DNA from: Paraburkholderia phenazinium
GTDB taxonomy: Bacteria; Pseudomonadota; Gammaproteobacteria; Burkholderiales; Burkholderiaceae
NCBI RefSeq assembly: GCF_900142845.1
Contig: NZ_FSRU01000002.1
Span: 2,046,001-2,110,000, forward strand
Length of the DNA: 64,000 nucleotides
Reading direction: 5' to 3'
Under the pieces are notes generated by a model. It worked only from the letters and a program-made list of their open reading frames with translations. It did no database searches and was not told where the DNA came from. The first letter of the stretch is position 1. Each line of letters begins with the position of its first letter. This document shows, one piece after another, positions 55,884 through 64,000 of the stretch. Position numbers and translations under genes: made by a program.

Positions 55884-56203
55884 ACTACGTCGTTCTGATT
55901 CTCGGCATGGCGCTGATCACCTGGACGATCCGCGCGGCCGTGTTCGTGCTCGGCGACCGGCTGGTATTCCCGCCGCTGGTGCGCACCGCCCTCGGCTTCG
56001 TGCCGGTGACGGTGCTGACCGCCATCATCGTGCCGATGGCCGTCTCGCCGCACGGCGGCGGCGCCGAGCTGACCTGGCGCAATCCGCAGTTGATTGGGGC
56101 GCTTGCCGCCGTGGCGGTCAGTGCGCTGACCCGCCGGCCGCTGCTGACGATTGCCGTCGGACTCGCCGTATTTTTCGTCTGGCAGGGCGTCGTGCTCAAA
56201 TAG
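55880..56203 (+). CDS. azlD: AzlD-family branched-chain amino acid exporter, small subunit
   Basis: A 107-aa protein with three to four hydrophobic helices. TWTIRAAVFVLGDRLVFPPL and GFVPVTVLTAIIVP are family features. The start overlaps the azlC stop by 4 nt, and the two-subunit exporter is conserved. Confidence 0.92.
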   Translation: MNYVVLILGMALITWTIRAAVFVLGDRLVFPPLVRTALGFVPVTVLTAIIVPMAVSPHGGGAELTWRNPQLIGALAAVAVSALTRRPLLTIAVGLAVFFVWQGVVLK

Positions 56204-56469
56204 AGTTGGCCATCTGATTGCGCCGCGCGCCTTGTGCAGCGCCGCAATCGGCGCGACTCCCGGTTCCGGAAGCGCATCGTACCCTCAAGTTTTACCCTGG
56301 TCCGCCGTTATGCAGTCGAGGTCCGCTCGTCGGGAAGGTATCCCCGCTGGTTACGCGGCAACAAAGCAGGATCAACCGCGTCGAGCATCGACGTCGCCCT
56401 CTCACGGGGGCAGTTCGCAGATGGCGGCACTTTTGCGATGCCACGCGGGAGGACCAAACGGGATAAGAC

Positions 56470-57249
56470 ATGGGTCAGATCACCCTTTCACTCAAAGACG
56501 AAACCCTCGCCACCTTGCGCAAGGACTTCGACGCTTTTTTGCGCGTCTCGCTGAAGCTCGACCCGCAGTTCGCGACGCCGTCGTTTGAGGACTTTCTGCG
56601 CGCCAAGCTGCTCGACAACATGGTGCCGCTCACCGAACACGCGGTGAAGCGGATGTTGCAGGGCGGCCAGTACGCGTGGGCCAAACGCACGCTGGACAAG
56701 GAATTTCCGGACGTCGTGGCGATTTTGATGCAGCAGGCCTCCGAGTTCGGCTTCGGCTTTGCGTCGCGCTCGGAATGGACCCCTGAGGAACTGGCCAAGC
56801 AGTGCCACGACTGGGCCGCGGCGATCGTCAAGGAGTCGGAAGGCGATGCCTCGCTGGTCGATCCGCTCGCCGCGCAGATCAAGGGCGCCGCGCAGGACAT
56901 CCAGGCGCTGGAAGAAGCCATGCAGACGCCCGCCTGGCGGCTCGTCGAGTCGCTGCGGCAGCGGGTGTACGAAGCCAAGGTGGCCTGCGAGACGAGCATC
57001 GGCAGCACCGCGCGCGAAAAGCTCGGCGAACTGCGCGGCCTGTTGCGCCTCGGCATCTCGCACGGCTCGTTCCAGAAACAGGAAGCGCAGCAGATCATGG
57101 AATACCTGCGTCTGCTGAAGCCGGAAATCTTCGTCGAAGAACCCTACGATGTGTTCTCGCGGCTCGCGGCGTGGCTACGCGCTTTCTTTACGCCGCCTCC
57201 GCGGCCGGCGCAGCCACGGCAGCAGCAACAGCCGCGGCAGACACGTTAA
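56470..57249 (+). CDS. Conserved-looking helical protein of unknown function
   Basis: A 259-aa protein I do not recognise. The N terminus (MGQITLSLKDETLATLRKDF) looks like a short ribbon-helix start, and the rest is mainly helical and charged, with a coiled-coil-like part around 110-170. The C terminus is a Pro/Gln/Arg-rich tail. No signal peptide, no membrane segment and no catalytic motif are visible. A GGGATAAG sequence precedes the ATG. It lies convergent to the helicase gene. Codon use looks native. Confidence 0.75.
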   Translation: MGQITLSLKDETLATLRKDFDAFLRVSLKLDPQFATPSFEDFLRAKLLDNMVPLTEHAVKRMLQGGQYAWAKRTLDKEFPDVVAILMQQASEFGFGFASRSEWTPEELAKQCHDWAAAIVKESEGDASLVDPLAAQIKGAAQDIQALEEAMQTPAWRLVESLRQRVYEAKVACETSIGSTAREKLGELRGLLRLGISHGSFQKQEAQQIMEYLRLLKPEIFVEEPYDVFSRLAAWLRAFFTPPPRPAQPRQQQQPRQTR

Positions 57250-57312
57250 ACGCGTTGCGGGCTAGCCGCGGTCCTACGAGGCGCGTGGTGCTGCACGGCC
57301 GCCGCACCGCGC

Positions 57313-59493
57313 TCAGTCCCACATGCTCTTGAGCTTCGCCGCAATGTCGAGCTTCGCCTGCGCCGCCGCGGCAAGTCCCGCTGCGCTCGGCGCGGCGGGC
57401 TCGACCACGCGCGGCCAGGCGTAGGTGTCGAACAACGGCATCAGATGCGCCGGGATAAAGCGCGTGCGCGACGCCCAAACGTGGCGGTCGCCCAGATGCG
57501 TCTGGTTATGCACATAGAAGCGCTGCGGCACGACGATATGAAGATCCTCCTTGGCGCGCGTCATCGCCACATATAGCAGGCGGCGCTCTTCGTCGATTTC
57601 CGCATCGCTGCCAGTGCCGAGATCCGACGGAATGCAACCGTCGACGCCGTTCAGCACAAACACATTGCGCCATTCCTGCCCTTTCGCCGAGTGAATCGTC
57701 GAGAGGATCAGGTAGTCCTCGTCGAGCAGGGGCACGCCGGATTCGCCGCTGGTGGCGTCGGGCGGATCGAGCGTCAGCTCCGTGAGGAAGCGCTCGCGCG
57801 ATGCGTAGGTGGCGGCGATGCTCTCCATTTGCAGTAGGTCCGCGTGACGCATGGCCGCGTCTTCGTGATTGCGTTCGAGGTGCGGCTCGTACCAGCGGCG
57901 GATCAACTCGAACTCGGCCGGCCACGACGAGCTTCGACTGCACACGCTCGACATCAGCGCGACAAAGGGCGGCCAGTCTTCGAGCGCGCGCGGCGGCGGG
58001 ACGAAGGCGGCGAGCGCGTTGGCGGTATCGCCGCCCGCCACGCCACGCGCCGCCACGGCATCGAGCAGCCGTGCCGCCGTGGCCGGCCCGACGCCAGGCA
58101 GAAGCTGCATGACCCGAAACCCGGCAACGCGATCACGCGGATTTTCCGCCCAGCGCAGCACTGCCAGCACGTCTTTCACGTGCACGGAATCGAGAAACTT
58201 GAGGCCGCCGAACTTCACGAACGGGATGTTGCGCCGGGTCAGTTCGACCTCCAGCGCGGCGCTATGATGCGCGGCTCGAAACAGCACCGCCTGCGCTTTC
58301 AGCTTCATGCCGGCTTCGCGCGCTTCGAGTATCTGCTCGACCACGTAGCGCGCCTGATCGGCTTCATCCGCCACGCTCACAAGACGCGGGCGTTGAGCAG
58401 ACGCCTTGTCGGTCCAGAGGTTTTTTGTGAAGCGTTCGGTAGCGAGCCCGATTACCGCATTCGACGCGGCCAGAATGGGCTGCGTGGAGCGATAGTTACG
58501 CTCGAGCGTGACCTGTTTCGCGGGCGGATTGAAGTGGCCCGGGAAATCGAGGATGTTGCGCACCGTCGCGCCGCGAAACGAGTAAATCGACTGGGCGTCG
58601 TCGCCCACCACGGTCAGACCGCGCCCGTCCGGCTTCAAGGCAAGCAGGATGGACGCCTGCAGACGGTTGGTGTCCTGATACTCGTCGACCAGCACGTGAT
58701 CGAAGCGGCCCGTCAGATCCGCGGCAATCGTGGGCTGCCCGGCCATCAGGGACCAGTAAAGCAGCAGGTCGTCGTAGTCGAGCACGCTCTGTTTCTGCTT
58801 GGCCTCGACGTAGGCGGCAAACAGCATCCGCAGATCCGCCTCCCATTCGCGACACCACGGAAACGCGCTCGCCAGCACGTCCGCGAGCGCCGCACCGGTA
58901 TTGACGACGCGCGAGTAGATCGCAAAGCAGGTGCCCTTCGCCGGAAAGCGCCGCTCCTTGGCCGACAGCCCGAGTTCGTGCCGCACCAGGTTCATCAGGT
59001 CGGCGGAGTCCTCACGGTCGTTGATCGTGAAGGTGGGGGCGAGGCCGATCAGATCGGCATATTCGCGCAACAAGCGCGCGCCGATGCCGTGAAACGTGCC
59101 CGACCACGTCAGGCCCTGCGCCACCGCCGCCCGCGCGCCCAGCGCCTCGCCGGCGATGCGCGTGACCCGCCGGGTCATTTCGAGCGCGGCCCGGCGCGAG
59201 AACGTCAGCAGCAGAATGCGGCGCGGATCGACACCCTTGACCACCAGATGCGCCACGCGATGCGCCAACGTATTGGTCTTGCCCGAACCCGCACCGGCGA
59301 TCACGAGCAAGGCGCCCGACGGCTGCGTGGGATTTTCGACGCCGTATTCGACGGCTTCGCGCTGCGCGTCGTTGAGCTTCGCCAGCCAGGCGGCGGTATC
59401 GGACGGCGCGGAGTCGGCAACGGAGAGCACGGTGGTCGGGATCGGGAGGTAAGGGTCGCAGGAGAAGGTCGGCGCCGCATACTGTATATCCAT
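57313..59493 (-). CDS. UvrD/Rep-family DNA helicase
   Basis: A 726-aa superfamily 1A helicase. Walker A GAGSGKT (67-73), motif II VDEYQDTN, motif III GDDAQSIYSFRGA, motif IV ERNYRST and motif VI VAMTRAKEDL are visible. The C-terminal part is shorter than in canonical UvrD. The first in-frame ATG (59493) lies inside a LexA-like box, so initiation further in, for instance at the GTG at 59430, is possible. It unwinds DNA 3' to 5' in repair or replication restart; which of the Rep/UvrD/PcrA roles applies is open. Confidence 0.93.
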   Translation of the reverse strand: MDIQYAAPTFSCDPYLPIPTTVLSVADSAPSDTAAWLAKLNDAQREAVEYGVENPTQPSGALLVIAGAGSGKTNTLAHRVAHLVVKGVDPRRILLLTFSRRAALEMTRRVTRIAGEALGARAAVAQGLTWSGTFHGIGARLLREYADLIGLAPTFTINDREDSADLMNLVRHELGLSAKERRFPAKGTCFAIYSRVVNTGAALADVLASAFPWCREWEADLRMLFAAYVEAKQKQSVLDYDDLLLYWSLMAGQPTIAADLTGRFDHVLVDEYQDTNRLQASILLALKPDGRGLTVVGDDAQSIYSFRGATVRNILDFPGHFNPPAKQVTLERNYRSTQPILAASNAVIGLATERFTKNLWTDKASAQRPRLVSVADEADQARYVVEQILEAREAGMKLKAQAVLFRAAHHSAALEVELTRRNIPFVKFGGLKFLDSVHVKDVLAVLRWAENPRDRVAGFRVMQLLPGVGPATAARLLDAVAARGVAGGDTANALAAFVPPPRALEDWPPFVALMSSVCSRSSSWPAEFELIRRWYEPHLERNHEDAAMRHADLLQMESIAATYASRERFLTELTLDPPDATSGESGVPLLDEDYLILSTIHSAKGQEWRNVFVLNGVDGCIPSDLGTGSDAEIDEERRLLYVAMTRAKEDLHIVVPQRFYVHNQTHLGDRHVWASRTRFIPAHLMPLFDTYAWPRVVEPAAPSAAGLAAAAQAKLDIAAKLKSMWD

Positions 59494-59508
59494 ACAACCG
59501 GCGCCGAC
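59468..59508 (-). promoter_or_regulatory. LexA-like SOS box within a larger inverted repeat
   Basis: CTGTATATCCATACAA (59482-59497) matches the LexA consensus CTGT-N8-ACAG at all defined positions but the last base. It is flanked by perfect 10-bp inverted arms GTCGGCGCCG (59468-59477) and CGGCGCCGAC (59499-59508). It overlaps the first possible start codon of the helicase, which would be placed under SOS control. Confidence 0.6.
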
Positions 59509-59600
59509 AAGCGCCCTTTTTTCGATGAAGCCTCGTCAAAAGCAAACGGCCCGGGCGCTGATGCGCACCGGGCCGCTGTTGGGCACTCACGAAAGGAAAC

Positions 59601-59855
59601 CTATTCCTTCTTCGCGTCCTTTTCCTTGGCGTCGGCGGCAGCCTTATCGGCGTCAGTCTGCGCTTCCGTCTTGGACTTGTCGGCCTTCGCCTGGGCGACG
59701 TCAGACTTCTTGTTCGCCTTGGCCTGTACCTTGGCGGCCTTCTTGTCCGCGTGCGTGGGCGCCGCCGACGGGTCCGTCGTCTGCGCCAGGGCGACCGAGG
59801 ACAGGCAACCGGCGATCAGCGCCGCGTAAATCCGGTTCATGCTGGGCTTGTTCAT
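59601..59855 (-). CDS. Small exported lysine/alanine-rich protein
   Basis: An 84-aa protein with a signal peptide (cleavage near VALAQ, residue 25) and a mature part made almost only of Lys, Ala, Asp and Gln in a helical pattern. No motif is recognised. It is 108 bp from a similar gene on the same strand. An internal ATG at 59840 is an alternative start. Its charged helical form recalls small stress-related envelope proteins. Confidence 0.75.
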   Translation of the reverse strand: MNKPSMNRIYAALIAGCLSSVALAQTTDPSAAPTHADKKAAKVQAKANKKSDVAQAKADKSKTEAQTDADKAAADAKEKDAKKE

Positions 59856-59963
59856 GCGTGACCTCCCTGATGGCCTGAAGTGAACGAAACTGAGGTGAAG
59901 CGGCTGGCCGCGAACCAGACCGGCCGGGACGGCCAGACGAACTCGCCGCCCCATGCGTCATGC

Positions 59964-60413
59964 TTAGTGCTTGATGTCTGAAGCATCGTCCTGGCCCGGC
60001 GTCTGGCCTTGCATGTTCATCTTCATCTCGTTGTTGGCGGTCTGCTTGTCGGCCTTCTTGTTGAGCTTGGCGTCCTTGACCTGTTCCTTGTACTTCGCCT
60101 TGGCGGCCGCTTGCTGTTCCTTCAACTGGCTCTTCGAGGCCTTCTTCGAAGCGCTGTACTCAGCGTTGGCCTGCGCGTCGGCATCGCGCTTTTGCACCAG
60201 CGGATCGGTCGAACCCGATGCCGTAAGGCGCTGCGGCGCCGGCGTCACCGGCTGGACGCCTTGCGCGGCCGGAGCGGCGGTATCGGCGCCCGGCGCCATC
60301 ATTTGCTGGCCCGCCGTGCCGGCGTCCGGCTGCGCGTTGGTCTGCGCAAACGCGCCGGTAGCGGCAAAAGCGGTCAGGGCGGTACCGATCAGGAGCGAAC
60401 GAATCTGGGTCAT
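59964..60413 (-). CDS. Exported lysine/alanine-rich protein
   Basis: A 149-aa protein with a signal peptide ending near GAFAQ (residue 24). An Ala/Pro/Gln-rich N-terminal part is followed by a Lys/Ala/Gln-rich helical part (about 83-130) and a Met/Asn/Gln-rich end. GAGAGGA precedes the ATG at 60413. Together with the neighbouring 84-aa gene it forms a pair with the same design; function unknown. Confidence 0.8.
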   Translation of the reverse strand: MTQIRSLLIGTALTAFAATGAFAQTNAQPDAGTAGQQMMAPGADTAAPAAQGVQPVTPAPQRLTASGSTDPLVQKRDADAQANAEYSASKKASKSQLKEQQAAAKAKYKEQVKDAKLNKKADKQTANNEMKMNMQGQTPGQDDASDIKH

Positions 60414-60751
60414 AGCAATCCTCTCTAAAATTGTTGTCAGGACTCGGGCGCCGACGCATCCATCCCCAGTCGAATGAAGACTGGACGTCGACAGCGAGGC
60501 TGGCACTGCAGCTCGCCCGGTCTGCTGTCGCCCGTCGCCGAACGTGACCGTACGTCACGAAGGCAGCAGGCTTTTCTACAGACCCGCCCTTTGCGAGTGA
60601 AGTTCGTGAGAAACGTACACTGTTACGCAACGTTTCATTTTCTAACAATCACCCAACGCGGGCTTTCATTTACCCGGACGCCGCATCGGCCAGGCCACTG
60701 CACCGGCTTCTGGCTTATGATGCGAACCCCGTTACCCAAGCCGCAATCGCC
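60414..60751. other. Intergenic region with two inverted repeats
   Basis: This 338-bp gap between divergent genes has no coding frame I would support. It holds CGTGAC / GTCACG (60543-60559) and GAAACGT / ACGTTTC (60611-60637), both perfect and with short spacers, which could be regulator sites. CCAGTC / GACTGG near 60465-60485 forms a small hairpin. Confidence 0.6.
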
Positions 60752-60970
60752 ATGCCCAACCTCGATTTCACCCTGACCGGCGACTATGTCGAACTGCACA
60801 ATCTCCTGAAGATAACGGGGTTGGCCGACAGCGGCGGCTCCGCGAAATTGATGGTTGCGTCGGGTGCCGTGACGGTCGACGGCCAGGTCGAACTGCGTAA
60901 AACCTGCAAAATCCGCGCAGGACAGGTCGTTTTGCTGGGCGATACCCGCATCGCCGTGCATGAGGCATAG
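60752..60970 (+). CDS. Small S4-domain RNA-binding protein
   Basis: A 72-aa protein made of a single S4 domain, resembling YbcJ: VELHNLLKITGLADSGGSAK, then LMVASGAVTVDGQVELRKTC with the S4 loop, and VVLLGDTRIAV. Family members bind structured RNA, possibly rRNA. The ATG at 60752 gives the complete domain. Confidence 0.88.
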   Translation: MPNLDFTLTGDYVELHNLLKITGLADSGGSAKLMVASGAVTVDGQVELRKTCKIRAGQVVLLGDTRIAVHEA

Positions 60971-61123
60971 CGGCGCGGCAAGCGCTAGCACGGCCGCTCT
61001 CCCGCACCGCCAAAAATCCGCACCAAAAATGTGCTTACAGATCGACAACAGCCCGCCCACACAATAAGCTGTCTGTTTTGACAGAAAACGGCGCGGGCAT
61101 CGCCCCGCAACCCTGCACTTTTG

Positions 61124-62524
61124 ATGACCCAATCCGGCCTCTCCCGGGTGGCCGCCCCGCCGCCGACCTTATCTCGTCACGCCGCCGACACCGCCCGCCT
61201 CGCCGCCCCGCTCGCCATCGCCCAACTGTCGCAGATGGCCATGGGCGTCACCGACACCATCCTGCTCGGCTCGCTCGGCGCTGACGCGCTCGCCGCCGGC
61301 GGTCTCGGCGCGAACCTGTTCTTCGTGGTCGTGACGCTGCTGCAGGGCGTGCTGACCTCGGTAAGCGTGAGCGTGTCGCATGCCCGCGGGGCCCGGGCCG
61401 AAGAACGCGTGCCGCATATCTACTGGACCGGCCTCGTGATGTCGGTGCTGCTGTCGATCCCCGCCTTCATGCTGCTGTCGTTCGCCACGCCGGTCCTGCT
61501 GGCGTTCGGCGAGCCGGCCCTGCTCGCACACAACGTCGGCGAATATACGGCCGTGCTGCGCTGGGGCGCGCTCGGCAGCCTGATCGGTATCGGCCTGATG
61601 CGCTCGTTCCTGCCCGCCATCGGCGCGGCGAAGCGCCTGCTGTGGGTCTCGCTGGCCGGCGTCTTCGTGAACGGTTTTCTGAACTACGGCCTGATCCACG
61701 GGGCTTACGGTCTGCCGCGCCTCGGTTTTCTCGGTTCGGCCTGCGCCACCACCATCACCGTCTGGGTGACGGCGCTCGTCCTGATGGCATGGTTGCATCT
61801 GCGGCCGCGCTACCGTCATTTCGTCACGGCGACGCGGCCCAGATTGCCGCTGATGGGCGAGCTGTTCGGCATCGGCTGGCCGGTCGCGATCACCTATGGC
61901 GTGGAATCCACCTTGTTCCTGGCCACCGGCCTGATGGTCGGCTTGCTCGGCGAATCGCAGCTCGCCGCCCACCAGATTGCGCTGAACGTTGCGTCGGTGG
62001 CCTTTATGGTGCCGCTCGCAATCGGTCAGGCGGCCAATGTGCGCGTGGGCTACTGGTCGGGCGCGGGACAACCGCTCGCCGCGCGGCATGCCGGCTTCGT
62101 GGCGATCGCGCTCGGCGTCGCCTTCATGTCCTTGTCGGGGCTCGTGCTGATTCTCGCGCCGCACTGGATCGTCGGCCTGTACCTGCATCTGGACGACCCC
62201 GCCAACGCGGCCACGGTCAAGCTCGCCAGTTCGCTGCTCGGCGTCGCTGCCATCTTCCAGATCGTCGACGGCATGCAGACGGTCGGCTCGGGTTGCCTGC
62301 GCGGCCTGAAGGACACGCGCGTGCCGATGCTGGCCGCCGCATTCGGTTACTGGGGCATCGGCTTTCCGACCGGCTACACGCTGGCGTTTCACTTTGGACT
62401 CGGCGCACGCGGCCTGTGGTGGGGTCTCGCCGCCGGCCTCGCGAGCGTCGCGCTGCTGATGACGCTGCGTTTTCACCGCCTCAGCCTGCGCCGCGTACCG
62501 GCGGCGCCGAAACCAGCGGCATGA
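61124..62524 (+). CDS. MATE-family multidrug/sodium antiporter
   Basis: A 466-aa inner-membrane exporter with 12 hydrophobic helices in two homologous halves. [20 protein letters not shown] and the later [20 protein letters not shown] are typical of the NorM branch. It probably expels cationic drugs using a Na+ or proton gradient. The ATG at 61124 is preferred to the adjoining TTG. Confidence 0.92.
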   Translation: MTQSGLSRVAAPPPTLSRHAADTARLAAPLAIAQLSQMAMGVTDTILLGSLGADALAAGGLGANLFFVVVTLLQGVLTSVSVSVSHARGARAEERVPHIYWTGLVMSVLLSIPAFMLLSFATPVLLAFGEPALLAHNVGEYTAVLRWGALGSLIGIGLMRSFLPAIGAAKRLLWVSLAGVFVNGFLNYGLIHGAYGLPRLGFLGSACATTITVWVTALVLMAWLHLRPRYRHFVTATRPRLPLMGELFGIGWPVAITYGVESTLFLATGLMVGLLGESQLAAHQIALNVASVAFMVPLAIGQAANVRVGYWSGAGQPLAARHAGFVAIALGVAFMSLSGLVLILAPHWIVGLYLHLDDPANAATVKLASSLLGVAAIFQIVDGMQTVGSGCLRGLKDTRVPMLAAAFGYWGIGFPTGYTLAFHFGLGARGLWWGLAAGLASVALLMTLRFHRLSLRRVPAAPKPAA

Positions 62525-62615
62525 AGAAAGGCCCGCGCGTCCCACAAGGCCGCGCATGCGCCGCCATCGCATTGAAACCAATTATTCGTTGAAACAGAAT
62601 CAAGGACCTCCTGAC

Positions 62616-63575
62616 ATGCTTGCCCGGGTAACCCGTCTCTTTCCGCTGTGGGCCGTGCTGATTTCGCTGGCCGCCTATTTTTCGCCGGCATCCTTCAGCC
62701 CCATCGCGCCGCACGTCACCACCCTGCTGACCCTCATCATGCTGGCGATGGGCGTGACCCTCTCCCTCGCCGATTTCAAGCGTGTCTTCACACGACCGGC
62801 GCCGGTCGTCGCCGGCATCGTGCTGCACTATCTGGTGATGCCGCTCGCCGCCTGGGCCATCGCCAAGGCGTTGCACATGCCGCCGGACCTGACCGCCGGG
62901 ATGGTGCTGGTGGGCAGCGTCGCGAGCGGCACCGCCTCGAACGTGATGATCTATCTGGCGCGCGGCGACGTCGCGCTGTCGGTGACCATCAGCGCGCTGT
63001 CGACGCTGGTCGGCGTGTTCGCCACGCCGCTGCTCACGCGCCTTTATGTCGACGCCTCGATCGTCGTCGACGTGCACGGCATGCTGATTAGCATTCTGGA
63101 GATCGTCGGCCTGCCGATCGTCGTGGGCCTCGTCATCAATCATCTGTTCGGCAAGCTGGTGCGCAAAGTGGAGCCGGTTCTGCCGCTCGTGTCGATGATT
63201 GCGATCCTGCTGATCATCTCGGCGGTCGTCGGCGGCACGCAGAAGAGCATTGCCTCGGTTGGGCTGGTGGTAATGCTCGGCGTGGTGCTGCATAACGGCA
63301 TCGGCCTGCTCGGCGGCTATTGGGGCGGCCGGCTGCTCGGCTTCGACGAAGCCGTATGCCGCACGCTCGCCATCGAAGTCGGCATGCAGAATTCCGGTCT
63401 CGCAGCTACGCTCGGCAAGCTGTATTTCTCGCCGCTCGCCGCACTGCCGGGTGCGCTGTTCTCGGTGTGGCACAACCTGTCGGGCTCGCTGCTGGCGGGC
63501 TATTGGGCCGGGCGTCCCGCCAAAGGGTCCACGCATCCGGACGGCGCCTCGGCCTTCGAGGTCGAACGCGGATAA
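62616..63575 (+). CDS. Bile acid:sodium symporter (BASS) family transporter
   Basis: A 319-aa membrane protein with about ten helices. [40 protein letters not shown] and the cross-over [17 protein letters not shown] are hallmarks of the BASS family. Bacterial relatives carry organic acids such as pantoate with Na+; the substrate here is unknown. The ATG at 62616 has AAGGA upstream. Confidence 0.9.
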   Translation: MLARVTRLFPLWAVLISLAAYFSPASFSPIAPHVTTLLTLIMLAMGVTLSLADFKRVFTRPAPVVAGIVLHYLVMPLAAWAIAKALHMPPDLTAGMVLVGSVASGTASNVMIYLARGDVALSVTISALSTLVGVFATPLLTRLYVDASIVVDVHGMLISILEIVGLPIVVGLVINHLFGKLVRKVEPVLPLVSMIAILLIISAVVGGTQKSIASVGLVVMLGVVLHNGIGLLGGYWGGRLLGFDEAVCRTLAIEVGMQNSGLAATLGKLYFSPLAALPGALFSVWHNLSGSLLAGYWAGRPAKGSTHPDGASAFEVERG

Positions 63576-64000
63576 AAGCCGTTCACGGGCGGCGGCTCGC
63601 AAAGCTCGCGAGGCTCCCGCTGCCGCCCTTCCATGACAAGCCGCACCGGGCGCGCGCAGGCTCTCTTATGCGAACGCAACCCATGCTTTGTCATTCGTTA
63701 GCATAACGAACAGATTCACTCACACATGATGGCTTGAACGGCACGCAAGCCACCAAGCCGAGACAGGATGCGCACCGTCTGCATCCACGTCAACTGCGCG
63801 ATCGGGCCACTCGTCCGGTCAATTCCCCTTAGAATGCTTTCCTCAACAGCGCCCAGAAGCATCGGGTGCGCGCCGGCTTCGAAGCCGTGTGCGCGCACCG
63901 ACTCAAGCGGAGGAATAGCGTGCCGGCGTACGACAGCAACAACAACATCGCGTCGCAATCTCGTCAGGGTCCTGCAGGCATAACGCCGTCGATGCGCACG
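63576..64000. other. Gene-poor end of the window
   Basis: This 425-bp stretch has short open frames on both strands but none shows a Shine-Dalgarno start, family pattern or native codon use. It contains a palindrome at 63694-63710. A gene may begin just beyond the window edge. Confidence 0.55.
63688..63716 (+). promoter_or_regulatory. Palindrome in a promoter-like spacer
   Basis: TTGTCA (63688-63693) resembles a -35 box. It is followed by exactly 17 nt made of the perfect dyad TTCGTTA-GCA-TAACGAA (63694-63710) and then CAGATT, a weak -10 candidate. A repressor or activator binding here would cover the promoter. The assignment is inferred. Confidence 0.35.

Noticed and set aside
61169..62581. 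A long minus-strand frame opposite the MATE gene
   Set aside because: Antisense of a clear membrane transporter; translation is Gln/Arg/His-rich without membrane or domain pattern.
63716..63958. Short frames on both strands at the window end
   Set aside because: No Shine-Dalgarno start, no family pattern and strand-symmetric openness; not supported as genes.

Overview
The window is a G+C-rich chromosomal segment of a Burkholderiaceae betaproteobacterium, most likely Paraburkholderia. This rests on recognised gene families and gene order: rpoE-rseA-rseB-mucD-lepA-lepB-rnc-era-recO-pdxJ-acpS, rpmF-plsX-fabHDG-acpP-fabF, the EarP/EF-P pair, and a long alanine/proline-rich RNase E. No database search was run. 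It reads as conserved core chromosome: no transposase, integrase, phage gene or CRISPR array was found.

Layout. 0-5.3 kb: two copper-delivery proteins (SCO and PCu(A)C families), an ElaA acetyltransferase, a GAF-GGDEF diguanylate cyclase, a large unknown lipoprotein and a TraB/GumN-family protein. 5.5-9.2 kb (minus strand): uvrC-pgsA followed by tRNA-Gly, tRNA-Gly and tRNA-Cys, an arrangement like that of E. coli. 9.3-11.4 kb: EarP and its substrate EF-P. 11.4-13.4 kb: a CsbD stress protein behind a near-consensus sigma-54 promoter with an upstream palindrome, next to an orphan sigma-54 response regulator carrying GAFNGA instead of GAFTGA. 13.4-25.9 kb (minus strand): the sigma-E locus running into signal peptidase, RNase III, Era, RecO, PdxJ, AcpS and NagZ. 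26-33.4 kb (minus strand): a YgfX-like protein and the fatty-acid synthesis cluster, with terminator-like hairpins between rpmF and plsX and between acpP and fabF. 33.7-38.2 kb: Maf and an RsmI-like methylase, then a convergent rluC-HAD-Rieske-SppA set. 38.2-42.3 kb: a 731-nt rne upstream region and rne. 42.4-46.4 kb: molybdenum cofactor genes moaA-mobA-moeA, a small membrane protein and a GNAT enzyme. 46.4-52.4 kb (minus strand): RmuC, a 2-hydroxyacid dehydrogenase, an NhaD antiporter, a LutC without LutA/LutB, and PncB. 52.7-57.2 kb: FdxA, two tRNA-Asn genes, CreA, an AraC regulator with AzlC/AzlD, and an unknown protein. 57.3-64 kb: a UvrD/Rep helicase with a LexA-like box, two lysine/alanine-rich exported proteins, an S4 protein, a MATE exporter, a BASS transporter and a gene-poor end.

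The best candidate for something undescribed is the csbD/sigma-54 activator module (11,455-13,325): an imperfect palindrome, a -24/-12 promoter, a CsbD gene and an adjacent orphan activator with an altered sigma-54 contact loop. Other leads are the LexA-like box nested in a longer inverted repeat at the helicase start, the two hairpins that could lower plsX and fabF expression relative to rpmF and acpP, and the structured rne leader. Start codons were chosen by family alignment from memory, Shine-Dalgarno sequence and operon spacing. Functions come from motifs seen in the translations.
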